Assembly: GCA_963575745.1 (NCBI GenBank)
Contig: CAUYUJ010020749.1
Coordinates: 67,501-131,500 of the forward strand
DNA: 64,000 nucleotides
Source of the DNA: Prorocentrum cordatum
Lineage: Eukaryota > Sar > Dinophyceae > Prorocentrales > Prorocentraceae
Direction of reading: 5' to 3'
Part shown: positions 51,423 through 62,690 of the stretch, in pieces
Layout of the letters: the number at the start of each line of letters is the position of its first letter
Position numbering within the stretch: position 1 is the first letter of the stretch
The notes under the pieces: model-generated
What the model was told of the DNA's origin: nothing
Databases searched by the model: none
What the model saw: the letters and a program-made list of their open reading frames with translations, nothing else
Position numbers and translations under genes: made by a program

Positions 51423-51754
51423 CACCATCAGAAATTACGCAGCCTCCGCACCCCACATCGATCAAAATCAAGGAGGGTGAAGAGAGTGGAAAGGAAAACG
51501 ACGGGATCTGCCATCCGCGACAGTGCCACTGGCGGGGGCCGTCGTTGCACCCGCATGCTGGCACCGCCCTGGCGCCCGCGTCTGCAGGGGCCAGGGCTTG
51601 CAGATGCGGTAACCCTTTGGCCACGGGATGTTTCCCGGTTTTGGGTCCAGCCTAAAGCCGTGCGCGGCCAGCTGGGGAAAACTGTTAAAAGTTGGTCAGC
51701 GCAAGGCCATGCGCAATTTCATGAAATGACTGCGTGAGACAAACATCCAATGCA
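51423..51754. other. No gene recognised
   Basis: Mixed sequence; nothing identified. Confidence 0.3.
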
Positions 51755-53850
51755 CAATTGTAGCGCCAGCGCCACAGCGTCAAAGGACGCAGTTGTGCAA
51801 TCTGGATCGTGCCGTCTGGCCAAAACGTCTCCACAATCCACGCGGCTGCCGCGGACCCTGGGCCCTCGGCGACCGCCATCGCAATGCGCCGCTAAAACTG
51901 CCTTGCTGGAGCCGGCGGCCCGCGGCAATTGTTACTCTCCGCGCCACGAGCTCCCGGCATCCAGGGTGACGTTGGAAACGTGGTCGGCCTTCGCGTCGTG
52001 GTTGCGGTTGTTCCATGACACGGCCCCGCGCCGAACAGGCGCGCGAATCGTGTGAAATGTCGCTGTGTTGCCAGAGCCTTTAGGAGAGATTTCTGCTCAT
52101 CACCGCGCCCGCTTAATGGTCGGCCGCCACAGGCGATGACAAACCTCTTGGCCTGGGCGCCCCAACGGAGGACGCCCCCGTCGGCGCCGTCTAAATCGCG
52201 ATGCACAAGCACATCCTCAGGCTGGCACTTCTGCAGGGGTCGTTTGAATGGGACCTCGGAAGACTCACCTGGAGGAGACTTCAGCGGCAGGGCAAGCACT
52301 GGGAGGTCCCGTTTTCGACGTACGAACTGGCAGAACTCATCGAAATGGCGCATCCACTCCTTGGGGCACGTGCGCTCGACTCGCCCGGCACGCCACCAAA
52401 CGCAAACACTGTCCTCCCAACGGGAATCGTTGTTCCAAAAAGAACGCATCATGTTCAGGCGCCGTCTCTTGCGGCGCCCCCCATATGTTTGCTGCGCCCC
52501 CGCCAATCGCAAGACCAGAACTCCCTTCCCGTGGCCGAGACATCGTGTCCACTATGTCCAAATGGCGTCTTTCTCATCCAGGCGCGTTCGAATGCCGAAA
52601 GGAGCGGCCTGACTTAGAGCGGCTTCACTTGCGCGCGCATCAATGTCTTGACCAGACCAGCCGCGCGCACGCTGGCGACCATTGCTGACTCGCCAGGCTC
52701 TCGCCGCAAGCGGGGAGCTTTCTGAAGTAATGGCCATGCCCAAATTCCCTACCTCTGCAAATGCCGCTGGCTCGCATGCCACGCGCATGATCCCGGCGAC
52801 TGGCTCGCTGATGGCCTGGTGCACCATGCCTTCAATTTGTTCCCGATGGTACCTCCGCTGTGGAAGGCTCCCAATTGGGCCCAGTGATGCGCCCCCGCCT
52901 TGGCCGATCGGCGTTCCGCTGCAGCAGCATTCGCAACTGTGGCATGGACGTGCGCGCCCTAGAGAATTATGTGATCAACGACGGCGAAAAGATGGCTCCT
53001 GCTTGCCCGTCTGCCAGACTGCGAGCGTTCGACCGCCATCCTTGGCCAGGGCCCCGCAAGCCGCAACTTCGAGAGAAGACTCTTGCCAAGTAAACTCGAC
53101 GCCTGTCAGTTTTGTGAGCTCTTGGGCCATCGTCTCCAACTGGCCCGCACTTCGAGCCAACATTATGGCGGTGCCCGCCCAAATCAAATGGTTCAGGAAA
53201 CGGCCCTCGTCGCCCAGGAAACCCGAACTGCCGAATCCGCAAACTGTCGGTTACTGGTTCAAAGACGCTTACAACCAAGCCGTTGAACAAATCTGAAACG
53301 CCCACTCCACCCCGCCTGCCGCCGGCCCCAAACGGGAACGGGTCGCGCGCCGTGGCTTCTGGGGGCGACATTGTTCAGAACATGTTGGACATATCTCGCC
53401 CCGCTGCCCGCGCCAGGTTGGGGCGCGCGCCTCCCTGCGGGCGCGTTCGCGGTAAATGCCCATGGCGAATGGCGTCGCGCGCGGTTTTGATGTCCAGCAG
53501 CTCCGTTGCCGGGCAGGCGTCGCCACCTGGGTGATAATGGTCATAAGATCGCAACGAGACAATCCAATTTCGAACCCAAATCTCGCCACTGCGCCCAACG
53601 TCAGCGCGTGCTTCAACAGAGTCCGCAGGCACCGGGCATGCCACTTTAATCATCTTGTCGCGCGACCCGAAAAACATCCTGGGAGTGCCTGAGCAACGTG
53701 CCCCGCACCTCCGGTGAATGAAACCGAGCCGAGCCCAGATTCCACGCGCCTGTGGCCTGGGGGCGGCGGGGCCTGCCGGGCCCATCCCGATGGGCCTCCA
53801 AGGCCACGTCAGGCGCGGCGCTTAGCTCGCCAGACTTCCTAAGACACACG
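51755..53850 (-). pseudogene. Decayed LINE, reverse-transcriptase part (copy 2)
   Basis: Read on the minus strand, several frames in succession carry pieces of one polyprotein. Around 53215-53130 the text LNHLIWAGTAIMLARS, then QLETMAQELTKLTGVEFTWQ and SSLEVAACG, matches what I recall of the palm region of abundant dinoflagellate LINE polymerases. There the catalytic box reads WADN or WADD; here it is WAGT, so the aspartates are lost. Downstream (52512-51892) NNDSRWEDSVCVWWRAG and EWMRHFDEFCQF fit the C-terminal region of such proteins. Upstream (53849-53646) sequence around LGSARFHSPEVRGTLL may be the fingers region, less surely. The frame changes several times and no intact gene remains. 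The wild-type product would copy RNA into DNA at the insertion site. Confidence 0.5.
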
Positions 53851-54419
53851 CGTTGTAAATCTCCAACATGTCAAACACAAGCGCATCGCGCAACGACGAT
53901 GCTGACGCAAGCGCACGAGCGCGATGTCATGCGTGTCCTCTGGATGCTTTTGCCCAGTGGTCAGAATATGCGGGGTGCCGCAACGCGTTCTGGGTATAGA
54001 CACGAACGAACTTAATAATCCTAGTGAACCTTGCCGTCAGGCTACAAGTATCAAGAACAACGGAACGTAGACTGGGGACAAGCTCGCACACCGCAGAAAG
54101 AGCACGTGGTGTCGCGATAGGGCGACGCTCGCATGATGATGCTTATAACATCTCGGACGCGCAAGAGCCATGCCCCAGCATATAGTAACACGCTGCGTAG
54201 ACGGAGACCCGTGCGAAGAATGCACATTATAGCACTACGCAAAAAGCTCCCCCGCAACACGCGCGGGCCGCCGCTGGCGCGCGGTCGAGCCGCGGCCGAG
54301 GGCGGCGAAATAAGTGCACGCGCGGTCGCGATGGGAACTTGCAGCGCAAAACCAACTGCGGCGAAACGCACTCGTCAAAGTTCCGACGCCAAGAGGCGGC
54401 TTCGAAGAAATCCATCGAC
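53851..54419. other. No gene recognised
   Basis: Possibly 5' remnants of the decayed LINE; no motif supports it. Confidence 0.25.
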
Positions 54420-54560
54420 AGCCGAAGGGGCCTTCTAGACGGCCCGAGGACGGCCCGCATGGAGCCCCAACATGCCCCATAACGCCCCCTGGGCGGCCCC
54501 GAGGCAACCTAGAGACGGCCCGCAAACAATCCAATAACCGCCCCTTATACTGCGCAGTGG
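54420..54560 (+). repeat. CCCAAGA-type repeat, block 7 (weak)
   Basis: GACGGCCCGAGGACGGCCC and related diverged units. A short similar patch lies at 55980-56030. Confidence 0.5.
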
Positions 54561-56439
54561 CGGCCCAAGGGGGGCCCGAAACGGCGGGGGGCAACCCTGG
54601 CCGCGGCCGGCGGGGGCGGGGTCGGCGACGCGCGGGCGGGCCTGGATGCGATCAATGGGGCGCCGTGCGCGCCCGGCCAGGAACGCCTCGAACTCGGTGG
54701 CAGGCGCGGCCCCCCTGCGCAGGGGGCCCCAATTGCGCCCAGCGTGGCGGCGTCGCGCGCGCGACCATTTCGGCGCGCGAATGAGCGCGCAAGGGCAACT
54801 GCCCCTGCCCCGCGCGGGCTGAACGCGATCGCAAAGAATATCACGCATTCGCAAATGGTGCCACCGAGGCATCCCCGTCTCCCCGACCCACCGCGCTCCC
54901 GGGGATGCGCGGGGGGGGGCTCGGCCCGGCAACAGGTGGCCGTGCTGAGCCGGGGCGACATGGGGGGGAAGGGGGGCAAGGTGGCGGGGGGGCGCTCGGG
55001 CCCCCTTTCGCCGCGGCCCCGCTGTTCTGCTCCCCAGCGGCGGGAAGCCATTGCGCAAGGGCCGCGCATTCGCCCGCCCCCCCCCGCGCGCGCGCGCTGT
55101 CGAAGACGCGTCAAAAGCTTCTCATTGCGATGGCGCGGCGGATTCCATGACAACCGCGCCCGCGCTGCCTCCTGCGCGCGCCTGCGGCGCAGGCGTGGAG
55201 GCGACCGATCGGCGGCCGCGAGAGCCCCAATCATCTGGAGGTCTCAAGGCTTGGTCGCCAGGCGCCGCCGGACTGTCTCGACAGAATGCCCGGTTGGAAA
55301 GTCGCACACAATTCTCCGACAAAAATGTCTGGCGGGGGCGTCGTGCGGGCGCCGTCCGTGTCGAGCCGCAATGCATCCGAACGCCGGGAACAAATTCGTC
55401 GGGGCGCTGTGTCCTGGGGAAATGGATTTTTTGCCGCGGCGTTTGTTGGTTGTTGTATCGGGTCGGGATATTTTGTGGCGCGGGCCATTTTGTCGGGGCC
55501 AGTCTTTCTTCTTGTCGCCGAGAATTTGTCGGCAAAGTGTTGGTTTCTGTCGGCGCAGACTCTCGGACTTTGCCGCGGGGGCCCGGCGGGCGCCGCCCGC
55601 GGCGGGAGACGTCGGCGAGCGAGAGAAGTGATGGGCGGGGGGCGGGGGGGGGGGAGGGGGGCGGACGGGGCCGAGGGCGACGGAAGCAAAAGAGGAGGGC
55701 GGGGGAGAGGAGGGCGATGGGCGGGGGCAGGGCCTGACCACGCCCGCAACGGCTTCCCAGAGGAAGCCATAGTACCGATGCCGACGCGACGGCCACCTCC
55801 AGTCACCGTGTCGCCGCGGCCGGGCTCGCCTGAAGTGGGGCGCGCCCCAGGGTCAGTCCGGTGGGAATGGGCATCGGCGCCGCCCGTTCCAACGCTCCGG
55901 CGCTCTGGCTTTCCGCGGCGGGGGTTCCCACCGGGCAAAGCGACGCGCCGCCGCGCCCCGGGCGACTCGGGACGGCTCAGGGGGCCGCCAAGACTGCCCA
56001 AAAAAAACTTCCCCAAGACGGCCCAAAATGATCTCAACATCGCTCGTTCTCGCCCTCCCTCCTCCAAACCATTGTCTCGCCCCCCCCGCCCCCCCCCCGC
56101 CCCCCCCCCGCCCCCTCCTCTTCTCCCTCCCCCTTCCTTCTTTTCGACCTCCCTCGTCGACGCCCGCCCCGTTCCCCCCCCTCCGCCCTCCCCAGTGCCC
56201 TCGCACCCCTCCTGCCGCGCTCCAAGGCGACCCCCTTCGCGCCGCGTCTGACATCGCGAAGCGCGCCACGCCTCCCGTGCCCCGCGACCCAGGGGCGGCC
56301 CGGCGCCCAGAAAATGCCGCGCGCGCCGACCCCCGCGACCCTGAAACCGATGCAAGGCCATGCCCGGGAGTTGATTCGCCACCCGACGTCGGGAGCTATA
56401 TCGCAGAGGTGTTTCGGGCGCTCGCGCACCGCGGCCATG
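54561..56439. other. GC-rich unassigned sequence
   Basis: Very GC-rich, with many long frames on both strands that have biased Arg/Ala/Gly/Pro composition. C and G runs at 54905-55100, 55640-55700 and 56070-56170. A patch at 55310-55560 repeats TTGTCGG/TTTGTCGG words. No domain recognised. Confidence 0.35.
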
Positions 56440-56443
56440 GGGC

Positions 56444-57566
56444 CTACGCCGTCGGTGTCCACGCGCGCGCGGGAGAGATGCCACTCAATGGCGCGCCGCG
56501 CAGCGGCCCGCGGCGCAGCGCGGCGCGGAGCGTCGCGGCGCGGGCGCGCGGCGTGCGACGCGCGCGCGACAGGCGCAGTGAATATGCGAGATGTACCTCA
56601 GAGTCAGGCCAGAACGCATGAGCGACGGCGCCTACTTCGGACGCGGGCGATATAGACATGACAATACCATTACAAACTGTTTCGCCGCGGCAAGGATTTC
56701 GTTTTCCCCCTGCGGGCAAGACCTGAGCCGCGACTCGGATTGACCGCATGCGGTGCCGCCGCCTGGAGGGCCCCGAAAAATCCAGGCACGCCCTGCGCAC
56801 TGCCGCCTGCTGCCGATCCATCGGCAGTCACGCGCGCTGCCCGGGCCCAGGATCTCGGGGGGGGGGTCTTGGAGCACCCGACCCTAGAGAGGCGCCCGTG
56901 GATTTCTCTGGGGCCCGGCCAAAGTTCCAGCGCGGCCGCCATTTGCTTTGCAACGGCCTGCCATGAATCTACTTGTGTACCATGCAACGCTTCAGAATTA
57001 CGGGCAACAGGTGCATCCTGGCTCCTCTTCCGACGGATTCGTCGGCCAATTCGTTGCCGCGAAACTTGAGCACCGCGACGGCGTCCGCGTCGTCTCGCAG
57101 ATTGGCGCGGACCTGGACTTTCAGCGATTGGGGGGGGAATGCCCGCGTCTACCTTTCTCCAGGTGCGCGCTGAACTCGCTGGCCCGTCTACCCCTGCAGA
57201 GTAATCCAACCCCGTGCGTTGGCGCTGCGCAATCGACCGTGGCCTCGAGGCGGGATGCTGGAGGCCGGGCTGCGCGAGACCAGGGGGCGCTGACGCATGC
57301 TCTCCAAGCGCTGGCGTCTGACTCCAGATGCCTGGCGCTGGACCGGAGACGGCTCTCTTGAAGGAGCCGCGTTCGTCGGTCGCGATCGCGGCCCAACCTG
57401 CGCGGCCGCCGCCTGCGCGGGCAAACTCTGGACCGCGGCGGCTGCCATCCAGGAACATCTGGTCGCCCAGATCCAATAGGAGCAGCCTGGGAGAGCCCTC
57501 GGAATCTAAATGCTCAACCAGGTCACCCAGACGGGCGCGAATTCTTGCTCGGGAATCGGGTCCCAA
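56444..57566 (-). pseudogene. LINE copy 1: RNase H domain, split over three frames
   Basis: Three RNase H blocks stand in the right order but in different minus frames. MFLDGSRRGPEF followed by GGGRAGWAAIATDERG is near 57450 (first catalytic Asp in LDGS). ATVDCAAPTHGVGLLCRG followed by RASEFSAHLE is near 57250 (Asp in VDCA). DAVAVLKFRGNELADE followed by SVGRGARMH is near 57070-57000 (Asp in LADE). The Glu block between the first and second is unclear. Downstream to 56444 the sequence has GC-rich frames without a motif. RNase H would remove RNA from the RNA-DNA hybrid during insertion. At least two frameshifts make it inactive. Confidence 0.6.
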
Positions 57567-60324
57567 AGCTTCCCGAGCAATGAATCATCGGGCCTAGCTG
57601 CCACAGCTTCAGTGACAAACGCAAGGGCTCGCGATTCCGCATCTTTCCGGATTTTTAGCCGCGCGCTCCCACGCGCGATGCCGAGGATAATCCAAGTTCA
57701 GCATGCGCAGGCCGCGTCGCGGGGAGACCGGCTAACCTCGTTGATGGATCATCGCGGCCGCGACATAGCCGCCGCAAAGTACTTGCCTGACAATGTGCTG
57801 CTGTCACTGAGGCCTTACAAGGTCTTGGGCGGGGGCGCGCGAGCCCCCCCCCCTCGGATTTCGCCTGGCCCGCCAGGGTGGCTCGCCGAGCTGGGGGCCC
57901 CTCGCGGACCTCGGGGGCCGCGCTGAGATCCTCGACCAAATGTGCTTTCGCCGTCGCAGGCAGAGTTTCCGCGGGAAGGACGACGACCCAGTTGCGCCTC
58001 CGCACACGGGCCGCGCGCGCGCGAATTCTGGGCCCAGCAGAGCGTGCCCCCCACGACCTCGAAGCTCTTCGCGGCCCAGCTGGAGATCTTCGGGAGACCC
58101 TCGAAGTGATGCTTTGCCTTGCCGAATGCCTCGGTAAACTCTCGGGGGGGAATCCGCCGCGGGCCCTCGGCTTATTGTCGGTGGCCACTCGCCGCTCTCT
58201 AACAGCGCCGGGAAGCGGATCGCCGCCGCGCGGCCCAGGAGGCCCTCGTCTGGGCCCTAGGCCCGCGCCAACTGATCGATCATTGGCGACGGAAGACACC
58301 CGGCCCATCGCAGCAGCCCCTCGCCCCCCCTCCGCGTCGCGAATCCCCCCCCCCCCCGAGGCCGCCCCGCGAGCTCGTCTCCGCGGGCGGAACCGGGCTG
58401 TGCCCCGCAAAACCAAAGCTTCGCTTCCTCAGCCCTGGGCCCTGCAAGGCTCGAAATCTGGACGATCCGAGCTCTTGGTCTCTGCTCGCGGACCAATCTT
58501 TTCCGTCGGGCGCGGGGCCGCGCGTGACTCTTGTCGAGAGGCATGCCGCGGTCCAGGTTCGCGTCGGCGGGCCCTCCGCCATCCGGTCCTGCGAGCGCCT
58601 GACCTCGCGACTGCTCGCGGAGCAGCGGCTCAGAGTTGCCTGCGATGCTATACGTGTCCACGGCAAAAGGCAGAAGCTGGCCCGCAACGCGCGTGCAAAA
58701 CCAGCAAGGGCTGCCCCCCATTGATAGGTTAAGTCGGATGTCATCGACGCACGCGCAAATCTAAGTTAGGAGCAGGCTCGCCCCCCGTGACAATGAGCAA
58801 CCGCCAGGGGGGGCGCGCGCCACTTGCTTTCGGCGGTGGCCGCGCTGGGGCCTGCAATAATGCGTTGCCGGTAATAGACCGCGCGCGAGGCCTGACCAGC
58901 CAATGGAAGAACTCTCGGCCACTGATGCGCAGCCACCGCGCACTGAAGCACGCGCAAAGGATACATGAACTGGAGAGCAGCTTCGCCCAGACCCTCATGT
59001 CGGACATGGTCGTGGCGCTGTCCAAGGCCCCTTATGGCGTTGACGACGTGCAATAGGCCATGGCGCGCTCGGTCTTCCCTGACGGCTTGCGTCCGACTCG
59101 TCCGACCCCCGTCCGCGGCGTGAAACGCGCAGCACCGCTCGAGTGGAAGTTCCCGCTCTGGTAGAATCTGGGCGTTCCACTTGGACGCTAGCCTGCCATG
59201 ACTTCGGTAGATGACGATAGGTCGGAAGTCTTTCTTCGGCTGACAGAAAGGAGGCTCAGTCAAGATCTGCGCCCGCGATTTGCGCGGGGGCCGACCTTCC
59301 CGGCATCCCCCATGAGCCTACCGCAAAATGTTTGTAGAACCCAGAAATGTTCCACTAACGAAGCCCGATGTGTTAAAACAAAACAGCCCCATCCAGAAAT
59401 GCTCTAAGGACATTCGGTGCAAACCGCAGAAGGTTCCAACGACATTCTTCGGTGGGCCTATAGGCGAGCCAGGAAGCCCCGCAACTGCTTGAACGATGTC
59501 AGGTTGCCGCGCAGCCTAATCAGCACCAGCATCTCGCATGGAATCGCTAGGCCCCCGCCAGGTAACGCTGCGACATGTTGGGGGCGGAAGCCGCCCATGT
59601 CCATCGCGCGCTTCTCGATGGATAGGGGGCCGGCGGAAATCGTCGACGGGATCGGGGTCGCCAGCCAGGAGAGCGGCGCGGGCCCCCCGACCGGCGCGGC
59701 ACTCCATGCCCGAGACCGCAGCTCCACCTGGGGCTTCAAGGCCGCAGCCCAGGCACGCCGATGGGGGCCCGTCGTCGAAATTGCGATAAACCTGCCCCTG
59801 CCTCCCCTCCGCAAATCTCCGCTTTGGCGCGGGCGCACTTGACCCCTCCTTCTGAAGCCTCCGAATGCCAACCAATTCAGATGTCACGGGGGGCCCTATT
59901 TTTCACGGGGCAGGCGGCGCTGCGCAGTCCCATCCGCCCCCGTGTCAAACCAATCCAGCCCAAGATTCAGGGCGCCGTGGGAGAAGGTAAAATGAAATGC
60001 ACGCGCTGCAATCTTATTACATCCACGTGGTCCACTTTTCCCGAGATGGTGGAATAGCGGACCGTCCAGGTCTCGCGCCGCCCCCTGAGGGGCGCCGGCA
60101 CATTGGTTCAACCGTTGATCCTCGCATATCGCGCCGTCGCGCGGGAGGCTGCGACGCGGCGTCGACGGGGCAACCAGACTATCGCGCGATGGCCCCGGCG
60201 ACCGCGATGCTGCTCGGTCGCCCAGAGACAGGATGATGGAACATCTTCCAAGGCGCATTCCGAACTTCCCAGGGCCCCCTACATCAGGATGGGTCTAGCA
60301 TATGCATGCATATATAGATAGATA
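57567..60324 (-). pseudogene. LINE copy 1: region expected to hold reverse transcriptase, unresolved
   Basis: Long, Arg/Ala-rich minus frames fill this stretch, but I could not find the FADD/WADN-type box or other polymerase motifs by eye. Its place between endonuclease and RNase H traces is the only reason for the assignment. Confidence 0.3.
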
Positions 60325-60565
<241 letters not shown>

Positions 60566-60574
60566 AAAAAACAT

Positions 60575-61400
60575 TTACCAAAGTTCATCCCAGGCCGTGC
60601 CGCGCCACCCAGCAACCGCGTCGCCCGGGGCCTCCCGGGCCATCAGGCGCTTGCCATCTGTGTCCGGCGTAAAGAAGCCATCCCCACTGCGGCGCTTGAA
60701 GTCCCATGGAATTACATCTATGGAGGCCTCGAGGCACCCGTATTCTGGCGCTCTGGGTCGAGGCCCTGCAGAAGCGCCAACGTGGAGTTCCTGCCCATGA
60801 GCAAGGCGCGATACTGGGCGGCGCGGTGACAGACGAGCCCCCACGTCCGTAATGTATTTTCCGGCAGCATGCTGCAGAACAAACGCCACTGCGAAATAAT
60901 CGTAGCACCTTCTGGAGTTACCTGCCACGCACGTCACTCCTGCAGGTGGAACGAGCACTTTGCCCTTGCATTTCCTGGGAGGGCGGGCCGTTTCCAGAAT
61001 GCGAGGTTCCAAATTGCGATCTTCACTCGAGACAAATGGAAGGTCCCGAGAGAGCATGTGGCTTTCCAGAGCCTGAGAAATAGAAGTGTTCTCGGCGCTC
61101 AGCCAATCACTGCAAAACCACGAGCTGGAGTAGAAGCTGACAACGCCGAAGTGCTTGAAACGAACAAGGATGTTGATACCTCCGTGCGTCCAAACGATGG
61201 AATCACTAGACTGTTACGCGCCCAGGTAATCCCCAATCAGAATCGCAACTCCAGCAGACATTCCAAGCCCCGCGTCCTGGCATTTAGCCCAGCACGATCG
61301 CAATTATTGTTCAGAAGCGAAACCTTCGCTTCTCGAAGTCGTTGCCCAAGTAGCTTGCGCTCCTGCGCGAGCGCGATGTGCGCGGAGCTGGCCTTGATGA
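60575..61400 (-). pseudogene. LINE copy 1: endonuclease (EEP-type), decayed
   Basis: The minus frame at 61057-60575 has SSEDRNLEPRILETARPPRK, then LVPPAGVTC, then GNSRRCYDYFAVAF, then GARLSPRRPVSRL. In LINE endonucleases of the exonuclease-endonuclease-phosphatase fold these correspond to the (G)DWN-EP box, the T.. box, the S.(I/L)DY box and the final (S/P)-H-RPV box. The D-W-N core is altered to EDRN, and the final His position is Arg, so the nicking activity is probably lost. The N-terminal part (up to about 61400) lies in another frame and is not clear. Confidence 0.5.
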
Positions 61401-61428
61401 CGTGTGGCCCAGTCCCAGCCCGAACCGT

Positions 61429-62256
61429 TCACGGTGAGAACGTTGAGCCCGCTCTTGAGAGGCGGACCTTGTACTTGGACAGGAACATTGTCCTGCGGGA
61501 CTGGCGATAGTCACTCCTCATCAGATTCCTCATCCATCTGACGGCTGCGGCTCCGACCGCGGCGGCCCGCGGCTCGATCGTTGCCCTTGCACTCGCCAGT
61601 GCGTTTGCAATTGTCCTTGCCCCTGTCCCATTTGCCCTGCGGCCGCAAAGCCCCAGCCTCAGCTGGCGGGGCTTGGCCTGCGGCCACTGGTGGGGCCGGC
61701 GCTGGGGGCGCCGCGGCGGCAGCTTCCGCAGTTGCTTGCTCCAGATGGCATGCACCACCAGCGACTGCATGGGGCCCAGCAGGGCCTGGGACTCCTCAGA
61801 GGTCAGGCGACTCTGGAATGCCGTGACCTCGCCCATCAGGGAGTGGATCGAACCCTCGGGTGCTGCCACTGGCGCGCGCTGCGGCGCCTCGGGATCCGAC
61901 GCGGGCATGGGCGCGAGCTTCTTGACCGTCTCCAACTGCTCCCCGATGCGCACCTGGCACTCCTAATTATATGGCGTCCTCATCTGCGGAGATAAATTTC
62001 CCCTGCTCGACGATCTTGCTGCGGAGCTCACTTATGTTATGACAGTGTGCACGATGTTCTCTTCATGTTTGCTGAGAGCCGTCTGTACCTTCAGCAATTT
62101 CTGCTGCGCGACTGTCATCAACTGCTGCGGCATCTTCTGAACGTCACGCTCCTGACGAAGATGGGCAATGACCTCTTCGAGCGTCTGCTTCGCTAGGGAG
62201 GCGGGCCGAACACCGTCGGCCTCCTTCTTCGCCAGAGCGTCGATGGGAATTCCTGC
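61429..62256 (-). pseudogene. LINE copy 1: coiled-coil ORF1 fragments
   Basis: The minus frame from 62256 reads GIPIDALAKKEADGVRPASL, then AKQTLEEVIAHLRQERDVQK, then QQKLLKVQTALSKHEENIVH, and stops at 62032. A second frame from 61971 continues with VRIGEQLETVKKLAPMPASD and SLMGEVTAFQSRLTSEESQA, then becomes Arg/Pro-rich. Both are charged helices typical of RNA-binding ORF1 proteins. The start is not seen. Confidence 0.45.
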
Positions 62257-62290
62257 ACAGGAACATATGCTGCCCCACTGAGGAGCTTGT

Positions 62291-62479
62291 CAAGGCGGCG
62301 TACTAGAGCCCCCTTTGGTCCCCATCTCTACATCACCTGACGTGATATCATTCGGCGGCAGGGGTCGGGGGCTCTGCTTGCCAGTGCGAGCCACACATGC
62401 GGCAGCAGCTGAGCCGAACATGATTCACTGACATACAATGTTTGCTTGACCACTGCTGGGTCAAATGCTGTTGTAACTA
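62291..62479. other. No gene recognised
   Basis: Short spacer; nothing identified. Confidence 0.3.
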
Positions 62480-62576
62480 TCATCAACAACATCATCATCC
62501 TCTTCTCACCATCATCACCGTCATCACAATCATCATCGCCACCACCATCATCACCATCGTCAACATCATCATCATC

Positions 62577-62608
<32 letters not shown>

Positions 62609-62690
62609 CATCGTCATCATCATCAGCAGCAGCAGCATGATCATCATGATCAGCATGATCATCATCATCATCATCATCATCCTGCCTCCC
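62480..62690. repeat. (CAT)n microsatellite
   Basis: CAT/CATCAC triplets with a short GCAGCAGCA patch and TGATCATGATCA at 62637-62665. Confidence 0.95.

Noticed and set aside
54744-56484. Long GC-rich frames on both strands (295 and 417 codons)
   Set aside because: Arg/Ala/Pro/Gly composition typical of random GC-rich DNA, open on both strands, no motif.
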